64,000 bases of DNA from a virus. The notes below the pieces were generated by a model. It worked only from the letters and a program-made list of their open reading frames with translations. It had not been told where the DNA came from and searched no databases. Made by a program: the position numbers and the translations under genes. Shown here one piece after another: positions 29,451-40,000 of this stretch (position 1 is its first letter; each line of letters begins with the position of its first letter). Where the stretch lies: IMG/VR virus record IMGVR_UViG_3300042562_001667, positions 1 to 64,000 of that record. One strand, given 5' to 3'.

Positions 29451-32400
29451 ATGATACCAGTAAGTAACGGTAAAACTTCACCTTGTTCTCCAATATCATC
29501 CAATTGTGTTATTTGGCAAGGTCCTGATATTCCTTGTATTAACCTTTGTAATGGTGATACTATTAGTGATGTAATAGGTAAGTTAGCAGAAGAACTTTGT
29601 ACTCTTATAGATACAGCTTGCCAATGTAATCCTGATATTTCAGGTTTAACATTAAGTTGTTTACCTGAAGAAACTCCTTTAGAGTTAGAATCTGTTCTTC
29701 AAGCTATTATAGATTATTTATGTAATTTAAATCCAGGAGGTCCTGGCACATTACCAAATATAACTCTTCCAGGTTGTTTGCAATATGATGATCCTTTAGG
29801 TAATCCTGTTTTACAATTACCTTTAGATCAATTTGCAACTTTAATTGGTAACAAAATTTGCGATATTCTTTCAGATATCAGTAGTTTACAACTTGCTGTT
29901 TATGATCTTCAGATAAGAGTAACTGTTCTTGAAAACTGTGTTTTACCTTGTGGCACTATACCAGCTTCTGGTGGTGATTTTGATATTATATCTGATTGTT
30001 TATTTGCCGGTGTATTAGTTCCTATTTCACAACTTGTTCAAGGACTTGAATCACAATTTTGCGAATTTAGAAATGCTGTAGGTTCAGTATCTTTAATTAA
30101 TCAAGCTATTTCTGCTCAGTGTCTTTTTGGAACTACACCAAGATTAAGTGGTCCAGGTACATATTCTGCTCTTAGCGGTTGGGTTAATTCTCCAAGTACA
30201 TTAGCACAAAGTAATGTTAACCAATGGCTTGCAATATGTGATTTATATGCAGCAGTATCCGATATTCAAAACAACTGTTGCGATGTTGGTTGTGATGGTG
30301 TAATATTTAGTGTTTCTTATACAACAATTGATTCAAACGGAGATGGTGTTGTAGAAGCTTTAAATTTGAATTTTACAAGCTCAAATATTCCATCAGGATT
30401 TAATGATTGTGGTGGAAATACTATAATTACTATTACAGATTCAAACGGCTCATCTATAACACAATCTTTAAATGTAACAGCATTATCCAACGATCCTCTT
30501 GGTGTTACTGTAAGTGTAGCTAGTTTAAACACACTTGCATCATTAGTTTTAAGTGTACCATTTTGTGTTACCGATGGAACAAGTCAGTGCTCTAATTTAC
30601 AAACAACTATTGTTCCTTTAAATATTCCTTGTCCAACTTCTATTTCTGCTACACCTATTCTTACTGATATTAATGTAACTTTTACAAATGCATTAGGAAC
30701 AGGTGTAACATATACAATTGTTGCAATTGATACAACTACTGGAGCAAGTTTGGGAAGCACTACAATAACAAGTCCTTCTACTACAGTAGCCCATACATTT
30801 GGTGGAGCAATACCTGGTAGAACATATAATATTATTGTTACAGTTTCTCAAGGAGCCTCTGTTAGAACATGTACTCCTATAGCTGTAGCTGTACCTGGTT
30901 CAACTTGTGTAAATTATTTTACTGCTAGCACTAGTAGTGTAAATGGAGTAAGTGATATTTATTTGGGGCATGAGGCACCTGGTGGTGATGTAAAAACTCC
31001 TTATTGGTACAATCCAATTACTCAACAAATTGTTGTAGGAACTTCAGGTACTGTTACTTGTGATGCTCCTCTTGCTACAAACTTAAGTATTAGTATATCT
31101 GGCGTTATTACGGTTGATCTTAATTACTCAATTGGTGGTACCGCAATTACAACAAACTATAGTCTTGATGGTATTTCTTGGAGTCCTAATTTGACTGCAG
31201 GTCCTGGTACAAGAAATATTGCAACAGGTGCAACATCAGGTTCTGTTTACTTTAGAGCAAAAACTCAATGTACTGTAGGTAGCACAGAATATTTAATTTA
31301 TAGATATGATTTTGCAACAGACTATTGGACACTTTTAGCTAATCCATCTGTTACACAATGTGATAATGGTTCAATTCCAGGAACATGTCCTACAGGTGTT
31401 GAAGTTGCAACTCAAGTGCTTTCTTGTGATGGAACAAATTATAATGTATTTGGAGGAGGTGTTAACAGCAAATGGTATTATGTAGGCAAATATATAAGAT
31501 CCGGAAATACAGTTTATATTTATGCCGGTTGGAAGGATACATTTACTCCAGGAACTGCAGCAAGTTCTGTAGTAGAATGTTGTGTTTGTCCTGCTTTTAT
31601 TTCAACAGATACTATTCAAATATTCTGCAATGAAAGCGGATCAACAACTTTTAGAGTACCCTATTTGTTAGGTGAGGGATCTCCTAATATGACAATTAGT
31701 GCGATTCCTGTTAATGGACTTCTTACTCAAAGTAGTTCTGTTTCAAATGAGTTTACTTATACAAATACTGTTCCTGGTCAATATGGAGATACTTTTGGAG
31801 TAACTCTTGTACCTTCAGTACTTGGTGTATGTGAACAGGCTACTGCAACAATTCAAATTCAAATAATTCCTTGTGAAGTATCTCTTTTATGGGAGAATCA
31901 ACCTATTTATGCTTTTATTGATACAGGAAGTTATAGTGCTACAGAAGGTCAAGAAATTCAAGTTGGATTAACTAATCTTGCCGCAGAATGGAATACACTA
32001 TTTGGATATGTAGGAGATATATATTTTATTCCTGTTGCCGATAGTAAGTATTTAGGTTATCAGAAATCTATTGTAGATGATGGTGCTAGTGCAACATTAG
32101 ATACAGATCCAGCTTGGGTAGCTTTACAAAATTTACCTCCTTTGTGGACAGGATCTGGGCCACAGTATAAAGATGGTGCTTTTCTTATTAATTTTGTTAA
32201 TATAGCTGCTGTAGATTATCATGCTACAACATTAGCTTCTGGATTTACCGGTCAACCATCCTCACTATATGAAGATGATTATGATGCTTTTATAGATGCA
32301 ATTACAGGTACTCAAACAAGTACTTGGGCTCAAGCATTAAATATTACTGTAGATCAATATCCTGATGGATTTAGTGCTGTATTAAATCCTTTTACAGTTA

Positions 32401-32975
32401 AAGGTAGTACAAGTGCAGATGCTGCAATGATTTTGCATGCATTAGCTGCATACACTGGAGAAATGATTCCTCCTGCTGAATATGGTATTGAAACTGTAGT
32501 TGATGTTACAGGATACTTAATGCAAGGTTTAGTTCCATCTGCTTCAAATCCATACAGTGGTTTTGTAACTACTGGCGGGAATACAATTTTTGGTTTATAT
32601 CAGTATGGTTGGTTGGTTTATTTAAACAACATAGAAAAAGCTTTAACGTATACTCATATTAGTAGTAATCAAGATGAACAATTTAATAATCAACTTACAT
32701 TAGCTATTCAAGATTGTACTGGTACATATCCTAGTACACTGCTTACTTTAGATGGTTATAGAATGCTTGATTGTAATACTGGTGCTATTATTAGGGTTGA
32801 TTGGTTAGCTAGTTCTTTACCTGTGATTGGAGAGTTTTGGAGCTTTACTGATCCTATTGCTGGATTGACTTGTGGTGAAATTATTTCTGAAAAAGAAATT
32901 TTTTCAAGTGTAGATTATACAGCACCTGTTTCTTCACCAGCATTGATAACAGGATGTGGAGATTGCGGTTTTTAA
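29451..32975 (+). CDS. large multidomain appendage (tail fibre/receptor-binding) protein
   Basis: A 1174-residue protein. Residues 1-190 are cysteine-rich helical and beta pieces, typical of the attachment end of Bacteroidota phage fibres. Residues about 275-640 hold several immunoglobulin or fibronectin-like beta domains. The stretch from about 800 on (SLLWENQPIYAFIDTGSYSA...IYFIPVADSKY) has the alternating strands of a von Willebrand A-like fold, though the metal-site serines are not in the canonical places. The C-terminus is cysteine-rich (ALITGCGDCGF). It probably binds the host surface. Secretion is not indicated. Confidence 0.65.
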   Translation: MIPVSNGKTSPCSPISSNCVIWQGPDIPCINLCNGDTISDVIGKLAEELCTLIDTACQCNPDISGLTLSCLPEETPLELESVLQAIIDYLCNLNPGGPGTLPNITLPGCLQYDDPLGNPVLQLPLDQFATLIGNKICDILSDISSLQLAVYDLQIRVTVLENCVLPCGTIPASGGDFDIISDCLFAGVLVPISQLVQGLESQFCEFRNAVGSVSLINQAISAQCLFGTTPRLSGPGTYSALSGWVNSPSTLAQSNVNQWLAICDLYAAVSDIQNNCCDVGCDGVIFSVSYTTIDSNGDGVVEALNLNFTSSNIPSGFNDCGGNTIITITDSNGSSITQSLNVTALSNDPLGVTVSVASLNTLASLVLSVPFCVTDGTSQCSNLQTTIVPLNIPCPTSISATPILTDINVTFTNALGTGVTYTIVAIDTTTGASLGSTTITSPSTTVAHTFGGAIPGRTYNIIVTVSQGASVRTCTPIAVAVPGSTCVNYFTASTSSVNGVSDIYLGHEAPGGDVKTPYWYNPITQQIVVGTSGTVTCDAPLATNLSISISGVITVDLNYSIGGTAITTNYSLDGISWSPNLTAGPGTRNIATGATSGSVYFRAKTQCTVGSTEYLIYRYDFATDYWTLLANPSVTQCDNGSIPGTCPTGVEVATQVLSCDGTNYNVFGGGVNSKWYYVGKYIRSGNTVYIYAGWKDTFTPGTAASSVVECCVCPAFISTDTIQIFCNESGSTTFRVPYLLGEGSPNMTISAIPVNGLLTQSSSVSNEFTYTNTVPGQYGDTFGVTLVPSVLGVCEQATATIQIQIIPCEVSLLWENQPIYAFIDTGSYSATEGQEIQVGLTNLAAEWNTLFGYVGDIYFIPVADSKYLGYQKSIVDDGASATLDTDPAWVALQNLPPLWTGSGPQYKDGAFLINFVNIAAVDYHATTLASGFTGQPSSLYEDDYDAFIDAITGTQTSTWAQALNITVDQYPDGFSAVLNPFTVKGSTSADAAMILHALAAYTGEMIPPAEYGIETVVDVTGYLMQGLVPSASNPYSGFVTTGGNTIFGLYQYGWLVYLNNIEKALTYTHISSNQDEQFNNQLTLAIQDCTGTYPSTLLTLDGYRMLDCNTGAIIRVDWLASSLPVIGEFWSFTDPIAGLTCGEIISEKEIFSSVDYTAPVSSPALITGCGDCGF

Positions 32976-32997
32976 TTTTAAATAAATAAAAAAAATT

Positions 32998-33561
32998 ATG
33001 TCTTGTAATTGTAGTAAATGTAATCCAAATAAACCTTGTGGTTGTGCAGATTCAGCACTTCATACACCATGCTCTTACACTGATTGTAGCATAGGTAGTG
33101 AAAGATGTGATGATATTCAGTGTGCTGAGTGTGTTAGTTACTGCGGTACTAGTTTTAGAATTGTAGATGGAACTAATATCTTTCAAATTAATGAAGGAGA
33201 TAGACTAGATATGATTCTTCAAAAACTTTCATTAATTGTTATAAATGGATTTGGTGCTTGCAACGCAGATAATGTTCATCATGCTCCTTATAATGTATAT
33301 GCAACAAATATCACAAATACTAAGGTAACGGTGTTGTGGAATGATGAATCCTCTTTAACAACAGGTATTAGTGTTTATTATGATACAGTAGCATCACCAT
33401 CAGGTTGGGTACTGGCAAATGCCATTCCTATAGCTCCTACAGTTTTAACTTATCAATTAGCAAATCTTACTCCTGCAACTCAATATAAAATTAAACTTGT
33501 GTCCTCGTATGGAGTTTTAGTATGTGAAAGTGTAGAAATTTTAATCACTACACTTCTTTAA
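32998..33561 (+). CDS. fibronectin type III-containing virion protein
   Basis: A 187-residue protein. Residues 1-50 carry many cysteines (CNCSKCNPNKPCGC and on). Residues about 97-185 are a fibronectin type III domain (APYNVYATNITNTKVTVLWNDE...LTPATQYKIKLVSSYG...). The helix INEGDRLDMILQKLSLIVI resembles the joining helix of the large appendage protein before it. It is likely an accessory fibre or surface-adhesion protein, followed by a strong terminator. Confidence 0.75.
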   Translation: MSCNCSKCNPNKPCGCADSALHTPCSYTDCSIGSERCDDIQCAECVSYCGTSFRIVDGTNIFQINEGDRLDMILQKLSLIVINGFGACNADNVHHAPYNVYATNITNTKVTVLWNDESSLTTGISVYYDTVASPSGWVLANAIPIAPTVLTYQLANLTPATQYKIKLVSSYGVLVCESVEILITTLL

Positions 33562-33611
33562 AGATGCAACTAAAGTGGTAGTTTGTTGGTTTTCTATCAC
33601 ACTCGTTGGGG

Positions 33612-33641
33612 GAGGTCCTAGTAATGGGACCTCTTTTTTTT
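33612..33641 (+). terminator. strong intrinsic terminator
   Basis: GAGGTCC pairs with GGACCTC around an 8-nt loop and is followed by eight T. It lies 50 nt past the stop at 33561 and closes the appendage unit. Confidence 0.9.
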
Positions 33642-33648
33642 AATAAAT

Positions 33649-33656
33649 ATATATTA
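33649..33656 (+). promoter_or_regulatory. variant promoter box
   Basis: ATATATTA follows directly on the terminator T-run and AATAA, 29 nt before the ATG at 33686. It differs from GTATATTA at the first base only. Confidence 0.4.
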
Positions 33657-33685
33657 TATTTACAAACAAATCTAAAATAATAAAA

Positions 33686-34864
33686 ATGACTGTTTTAGAA
33701 AAACGTATTTCACAATCATTAATGTGGAAAAAAAGTCCTGAGTATTGTGCAAACAGATTGGGTATATCAATAGATTTATACAAATCCATTAAGAAAAAAC
33801 TTAAATCTAAAAGTATTAATAAAAAAACTTCTAAACATTTTGATCTTGATAAAGGTGAAATAAAGTTTGAAACTTTTATTAATCATGAACCAAAATCACC
33901 TGAAGAAATTATAAAGCTTTTAAACATTAATATAAATGATTGGAAGCTTTCTTCATATTGGAACAAACAGGTTCAAAATGGTTGGAGAGTTTCAGCTCTT
34001 GTTACAAAGATTAAAGAAAATGATGAAGGACGTCTTTTTAAAGAGCTTCTTAAGAATTGGAAACCCAGAAAAAATTATATTACAAGCAGTTTAAATGTAA
34101 CTAATAAGTTACCTACTGTCTGCGGAATAATGTCATTACAAGATATTCATTTTGGAAAAGAAGGTAACAAAACAATTGATATAGATTTTGAACAAGCTTT
34201 AGAAGATCTTATTGTAAGAGCATCTTCATCTCATCATATTGAAGTATTGTATTTTGTTATTGGAGGAGATCTTATAAATATGGATACTTTTTCAGGAACT
34301 ACAACTTCTGGAACACAGCTTGAAAACTCAATGAAAGCAACGGATGCCTATATTCAAGCGTTTGATTCTATGCATTGGGCTGTAACAAATTTAGCTAATT
34401 TTTGTGACAAATTAGTTGTAGTCTATATGCCTGGAAATCATGATAGACTTTCTTCTTTTCATTTGGCACATGCTTTATCAAAATCAATTGAAGCAGATAA
34501 TGTTGAATGGGATGTAGAATATTCTGAAAGAAAAGCTTACATATGGGGAGAAAACTTTAATGCGTTTGAACATGGTGATGTAAAATCTAAAAGTACACCG
34601 CTTGTTTATGCTACAGAGTTTTCTCAGATGTGGGGTTATACAAGGTTTAGAACTTTATTTACAGGTCATTATCATCAAAATAGAAAAGTTGAGTATATAA
34701 CAACATCCGAAGAAGTTGGTTTTATTCATAAAACTTTACCTAGTTTATGCAAGACAGATTATTATCATTATCATAATAAATATGTAGGAAATAGAAGATC
34801 TGCAGTTCTTGAACTTCAGTCATTTACAAAAGGAACTATATGCGAACTAGTTTATTCAATATAA
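33686..34864 (+). CDS. calcineurin-like metallophosphoesterase with N-terminal HTH
   Basis: A 392-residue enzyme. Residues about 12-45 look like a short HTH (KSPEYCANRLGISIDLYKSIKK). From about 145 on the metallophosphoesterase motifs follow in order: SLQDIHFGKEG (Asp, His), VIGGDLIN (GD), MPGNHDRLSS (GNHD), EHGD, and FTGHYHQN (GHxH). These bind two metal ions. The family cuts phosphodiesters and may be a nuclease or phosphatase. Finding it among virion genes is notable; it could process DNA in the head or be a moron gene. It has its own promoter. Confidence 0.88.
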   Translation: MTVLEKRISQSLMWKKSPEYCANRLGISIDLYKSIKKKLKSKSINKKTSKHFDLDKGEIKFETFINHEPKSPEEIIKLLNININDWKLSSYWNKQVQNGWRVSALVTKIKENDEGRLFKELLKNWKPRKNYITSSLNVTNKLPTVCGIMSLQDIHFGKEGNKTIDIDFEQALEDLIVRASSSHHIEVLYFVIGGDLINMDTFSGTTTSGTQLENSMKATDAYIQAFDSMHWAVTNLANFCDKLVVVYMPGNHDRLSSFHLAHALSKSIEADNVEWDVEYSERKAYIWGENFNAFEHGDVKSKSTPLVYATEFSQMWGYTRFRTLFTGHYHQNRKVEYITTSEEVGFIHKTLPSLCKTDYYHYHNKYVGNRRSAVLELQSFTKGTICELVYSI

Positions 34865-34890
34865 AGATTTTTTTAAGTGTTTAATTTTTT

Positions 34891-34898
34891 GTAAATTA
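34891..34898 (+). promoter_or_regulatory. variant promoter box
   Basis: TTTTTTGTAAATTATAAAT lies in the 48-nt gap before the ATG at 34913. GTAAATTA differs from GTATATTA at one base and is preceded by the same T-run. Confidence 0.4.
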
Positions 34899-34912
34899 TA
34901 AATAACAACTAT

Positions 34913-35443
34913 ATGATAAATAACTTTAAAAACCCAGATTTAAATGCTCCAAGATATAGAGAAAAAAGATTAGGGCTATTAAACAGTAAAACAATAAAGG
35001 ATTTTAAAGATAAATATCCCATGTATGAAAATATTGATAATGATAAACTTAAAAGTATAATTAGAATATTCAATAAAAAAGTGTGGCAGGGTGTAATTAA
35101 ATATAGAGATGGTGTAGAATTACCGGATTCATTAGGTTATTTGTTTATTGGAACATGTAAACCTAGTAAGTCTGTAAATACTAATTATTCTCTTTCTAAG
35201 CAGTACGGAAAAGTATTGCAAAATAAAAACTGGGATACCGATGGTAATATAGGAAAGATTTTCTATACAAATTGGTCTACCAAATATAAGTTTAAAAATC
35301 GTGAGCTATGGAGATTTGAAGCACTAAGAGATTTTAAAAGAAGTGTTGCTAAAGAATATCCTGAAAACTGGACTAAGTATATTTTTATGAAGAATAAGTA
35401 TAGAGTGGCTCATTTATATTCCGCCAAAACTCCTGAAAAATAA
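34913..35443 (+). CDS. conserved phage protein of unknown function
   Basis: A 176-residue basic protein containing KYPMYENIDNDKLKSIIRIFNKKVW, LPDSLGYLFIGTCKP and NRELWRFEALRDFKRSVAKEYPENW. I recall the last pattern as a small conserved protein in Bacteroidota phages, located before the tail-ring genes. Basic and Trp-rich; it may bind nucleic acid. No catalytic motif. Confidence 0.65.
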   Translation: MINNFKNPDLNAPRYREKRLGLLNSKTIKDFKDKYPMYENIDNDKLKSIIRIFNKKVWQGVIKYRDGVELPDSLGYLFIGTCKPSKSVNTNYSLSKQYGKVLQNKNWDTDGNIGKIFYTNWSTKYKFKNRELWRFEALRDFKRSVAKEYPENWTKYIFMKNKYRVAHLYSAKTPEK

Positions 35444-35471
35444 TAGTTTTGGCACATTAATAATTAAAAAT

Positions 35472-36137
35472 ATGGCAACAATTGCGGATGTAATATCAAG
35501 AGTTAGAGGTCAGGTAAAAGCTGAAAGTCAAGATGCTTTTACAACTGATAGATACATTTATAGTCTTGTTCAAAAATTTGCTCAAGTCTTAATGAGAAGA
35601 CAAGACAGCTTAAATAAGCTAATGAAGTTTAATTCAATATGGAAATCTTTACCTTATGTTGAATTAATAGAAGTAGATAGAGTAGAAGCACAATGTTCAG
35701 GTATTAAAAGTGGTTGTACTTTTATGAGAACTAAAGAAAAATTACCTGATATGATTGAAGGTTATTGGGGTCCTCTGATTAGAATTGTATCATCAATTGA
35801 TGGTTCTGAAGAATTGCAACCTATCCAACCTTCAACTTATCTTGCAATGTCTAAAACAACTTCATTTAGATATAATAAATCAAAATACTTTTGGTTCATA
35901 GATCATTATTTATATTTTCCAAATTTAGAATGGGATGCTGTAAGAATTGAAGCAGTGTTTGATTCAGATATATCTAATTGGCAGTGTGACGATAACTGTA
36001 TACCCCACTATATGCAAGACGTAAATATTCCAGAATCTTTACTTGCGGAAATAGAAGGTCAAGTTTTAAGTATTATGACTAATACATTAAGAATACCTTC
36101 AGAAGATTCTGATAATAAAATTAATCCACATAGATAA
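35472..36137 (+). CDS. tail-ring/adaptor protein
   Basis: A 221-residue protein starting with the helix MATIADVISRVRGQVKAESQDAFTTDRYIYSLVQKFAQVLMRRQD, followed by a beta-rich domain. The start (helical, with a beta-sandwich behind) is the plan of P22 gp4-like and crAss-like ring proteins below the portal. It overlaps the next ring-like gene by 1 nt, which suggests they are made in matched amounts. Called from layout and recognised pattern. Confidence 0.7.
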   Translation: MATIADVISRVRGQVKAESQDAFTTDRYIYSLVQKFAQVLMRRQDSLNKLMKFNSIWKSLPYVELIEVDRVEAQCSGIKSGCTFMRTKEKLPDMIEGYWGPLIRIVSSIDGSEELQPIQPSTYLAMSKTTSFRYNKSKYFWFIDHYLYFPNLEWDAVRIEAVFDSDISNWQCDDNCIPHYMQDVNIPESLLAEIEGQVLSIMTNTLRIPSEDSDNKINPHR

Positions 36138-37021
36138 TGAGTATATCACATAAATATAGAACTTTTGATCAGCTTTATAATGATGTAGTTGTTGATTTTG
36201 CTACATATAATATTGAAGGCTTTATAGATCCGGGGCAACTTATTAAAGTAGCAACAAGGGTTAACTATGATCTTGGCTTGAGAATACATAGAACCAAAGA
36301 AGTTGTTTTAGATATTGAACATGGTAAAGCTAGACTTCCTTATGATTTTGCTTTCTTAAACTATGCATTTAGATGTGGTAGTTATAGCATTGCGGATAGA
36401 ATGCCTAGTGGTACTCATATTGAAACATTCAACGATGTACCTTATGTACCAGCTCCAGGTGAGTCAGGACCATGTGAAGATCCTGAATGTAGAGATGTTT
36501 GTGTTATAAAGACATGTAATGACAAAAATGCGTATCAATTAATTCAAAGAATTGGTGAGCATACATGGAGAACCTTTACAGCGTTTGTACCTTTAAGAAT
36601 AAGAACAGTCAATAAATACACATGCGATTGTCCAAATGTAAATGAACAAGCTTCTGATATTGCTGAAATTAAAGATGGTTTTATTCTTACATCTTTTACA
36701 ACAGGAAAGGTTTATATCAGCTATCAAGGAGCTATGGAAGATAATGACGGTAATTTGTTGGTATTAGATCAGCCTTACTGTAATGAATATTATGAATATG
36801 CTTTAAAACAACGTATTCTTGAAAATATGCTTTTTGCTGGAGAAAATGTTAGTAATCAAATGACACTGATTGAGCAAAGACTTAGAGCATCTAGAAATAA
36901 TGCTTTAAGTTTTGTGAATACACCTGATTTTAGAGAATTATATGAAGTATGGTGGATGAATAGAAGAGCTCAATATCATAACTATTATAACATGTTTAAG
37001 AGTTACCCTGTTATTGGATAA
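36137..37021 (+). CDS. tail tube/ring protein
   Basis: A 294-residue protein with an N-terminal helix (RTFDQLYNDVVVDFATYNIEGFIDPGQLIKVATRVNYDLGLRI), a central beta domain with a cysteine-rich loop (CEDPECRDVCVIKTC), and a helical end. The layout fits a tail tubular or ring protein as in T7 gp11 or P22 gp4 relatives, and in crAss-like phages such a gene precedes the big tail-stabilisation protein, as here. Overlaps its upstream partner by 1 nt. Confidence 0.7.
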   Translation: MSISHKYRTFDQLYNDVVVDFATYNIEGFIDPGQLIKVATRVNYDLGLRIHRTKEVVLDIEHGKARLPYDFAFLNYAFRCGSYSIADRMPSGTHIETFNDVPYVPAPGESGPCEDPECRDVCVIKTCNDKNAYQLIQRIGEHTWRTFTAFVPLRIRTVNKYTCDCPNVNEQASDIAEIKDGFILTSFTTGKVYISYQGAMEDNDGNLLVLDQPYCNEYYEYALKQRILENMLFAGENVSNQMTLIEQRLRASRNNALSFVNTPDFRELYEVWWMNRRAQYHNYYNMFKSYPVIG

Positions 37022-37029
37022 TATTTATT

Positions 37030-40000
37030 ATGGCTAAACAATATTCAAATTCATCATCTATAGATACTAATAGCTTTATAAAAGGTATGGTGAAGGATTT
37101 ATTTGCTTCATTTCAACCAAAAGAAAATTGGTCACATGCAAGAAATGCATATAATAATTCAGTTGATGGGGATACTAGAGTTATAGGTAATGAACCCGCA
37201 AATCTTCAGTGTGGTATTGTACCATATACTATAATTGGATTTATTCATAAAAGAGCTGATCAATGGTATGTATTTTCCACTGATGATACAAATTCTGAAA
37301 TTGGATTTTATGATGAAAGTACTTGTAGTTATACAACTATTGTAAATAATCCATGTTTAAATTTTAATAGGAAATATTTAATTATAGGTGCCTCAAAAGA
37401 AAATTATGATTGTACTTGGCAAATTTATTGGGATGATTCCAACAATCCATCAAGAACATTAAATGCAGATGATATACCGTGGGTACAGCAAGTGGTAAGT
37501 CCTCCTGGAGCTGATTGTGTAATTTATGCTGATACAGATGTTTTAGATTGTGAAAGATTAAGATTGGCTCCAGTTGTAGATACACCTTGTATTAAACTAA
37601 CAAGAGCTCAAGATGGTGGTTTATTAAGAAACGGTACATATCAAGCATTTTTAGCTTATGTGGAAAATGATCAAGTTGTAACTGATTATATTGGAATATC
37701 AAATTTACAAAGTCTTTTTAATCATGATAATAATGCTGGTTCATTAAATATTGAAATAACTAATCTTGATAAAGACTATTTCTATTATCAACTTGTAATA
37801 CTAAGTAATAATCAGCAGAATATTGTTGCTAAAGTTATTGGTACTTATAGCACAGAGCAATCTGTTATTAGTTTAGACTATATAGATCCAGCAACTGTAA
37901 GTGTTGACTTTACAGTTTTATTTACAAGAAAACCTGCATATGAAAAATCAGATGCAATGTATGTTGTAAATGATTATTTGATAAGACAAGGTCCAACTGA
38001 ACAGTTTGACTTTAACTACCAACCTATTGCAAATCAAATTCAAGTTCAATGGGTTGTTGCTGAATATCCTCAGTCTTATTATTATAAAGGTGGTAACAAA
38101 ACATCTTTTTTGAGAGATGAAGTTTATTCATTTTTTATTAGATGGATTTATAATACTGGTGAAAAAAGCAAGTCTTATCATATACCAGGTAGACCTCCTA
38201 GATTAGCTGGAGAAGATCAATATGGTAATGTTGTTAATGAGATAGGTTTATCTGGTGGTATTAATACTATTGATGGTCCTAATTACAATTTTGAAATATT
38301 TAATACAGCCACTATAATATCTCTTGCTACACAGACTTTACCAGATGGTGGTATTATAGTTGGTCGAGGAGACTTAGCATACTGGCAATCAACTGAAATA
38401 TATCCAGCTAGTAAACCTGAAATTTGGAACTCTACATATGTAGATCCTAATACAGGTGTAAACATTGGCGGTACAACAAATCAACAATTTGATTTGTGTG
38501 GTAAACCAATTAGACATCATAAAATGCCCACTGAAGAAAAAAGTCCAGTGTTGGGGTTATATAATCAATCTTCTGATTCTATAAGAATTCTTGGTGTTGA
38601 CTTTAGAAATATAGGAAGACCTAAATTTAATGATGGAACATATATTCCTAATGTTGTTGGTTATGAAATTTTAAGAGGATCAAGAGAAGGAGCTAAGTCT
38701 ATTTTAGCTAAGGGTGTGTTTAGGAATATGCGGGAATATACAATTCCTCAAGGACAGAATAATATTCAAGGGTTATATCCAAACTATCCTTACAATGATT
38801 TAAGACCTGATATTTATTTTCATGATGGTGCAAGTGGTGTTGGTCCTGCAAAAAGAACTGATGGTTGTGATGATTTAACAAACTCTGTTGCTAGTTTTTT
38901 ACCAATTACTGGTTACTCACAAAGTGTTTTTACATTTCATTCACCTGAGTTGATGTTTAAGAGACCATTCTTAAATGCATATGAAGCTAGAATATATGGT
39001 CAGTTAAGCGGTCAATCTGAAGGATATTTTATTGCATCTGAACAACATCCTCAATATAAATTACTTAGAAATGTAGCTGCAATACTATCTGGAATTATTG
39101 GTATTGGTTATGCAATTAATGCAATACAGGGTGTTAGAAAAGATAAAATTAATTATGCATTTCCAACTTGGGAAGCAGGAAATGCATCAAGTTGGACTTT
39201 TGCAGGCCCTGCAGGTGCTGGCCTTACTTTACCTCAGCAAACAGCAAACGTACTCCTTGCCACACCAATTATTACAGCTATAAATACTTTAGGTAACCCA
39301 GGAGAAATTCTTACAGATAGTGCTTTTGCCGTTGGAGCCCTTTTAGCGGGAACAGGTGTTAGACAACTTGCAAATACTCAACAAGCTACTGTTCAAAGTC
39401 TTCTTGGTTTATCACCATTAATAAGAGGTGGTAGTCTTGAAAAAGAATTTAATTTAGATAGTAATACAGGAGGACTTCCTAGTCTTATTCAAGGTTTACT
39501 AGGAGCTTATACAGCTAGACAAAAAATTGCAGAAGGTGCTCAAGAAATTATTGATCTTATGTATAATTTTGTTCAACCATCTGATTTTGCTTTTAAACAT
39601 AATTCACATGCTGATATATTTAATTATGCATCAACAATTTTTGGAAATAGATATAGATCAAGAATAAAAGAACAAAATTATATTGGATCAGCGTTTCAAA
39701 TTTTTGATAGTCAATATAAAATTAATAATTTATTTAGACCAAAAACAGTTGCAATATCAATTGCTAATACATTTAATGATCCGACAGTCACTGATGTTTC
39801 AAGATATGTAATTGGAGGAGGATATAATGCAACAGCTACTAGCATTGTACCATCTAATAATTTTTTAGAGACTCCGGGTGTTAGTAGACTTACTGATGTT
39901 TCCATGTTATATGGAGCACTTAAGTTTAATTTTCAAAATCAATATGGTCAAATAGAAGGAATTAAACAGGTGCCTATGAGAGGCTGTATTAATTTTTTAG

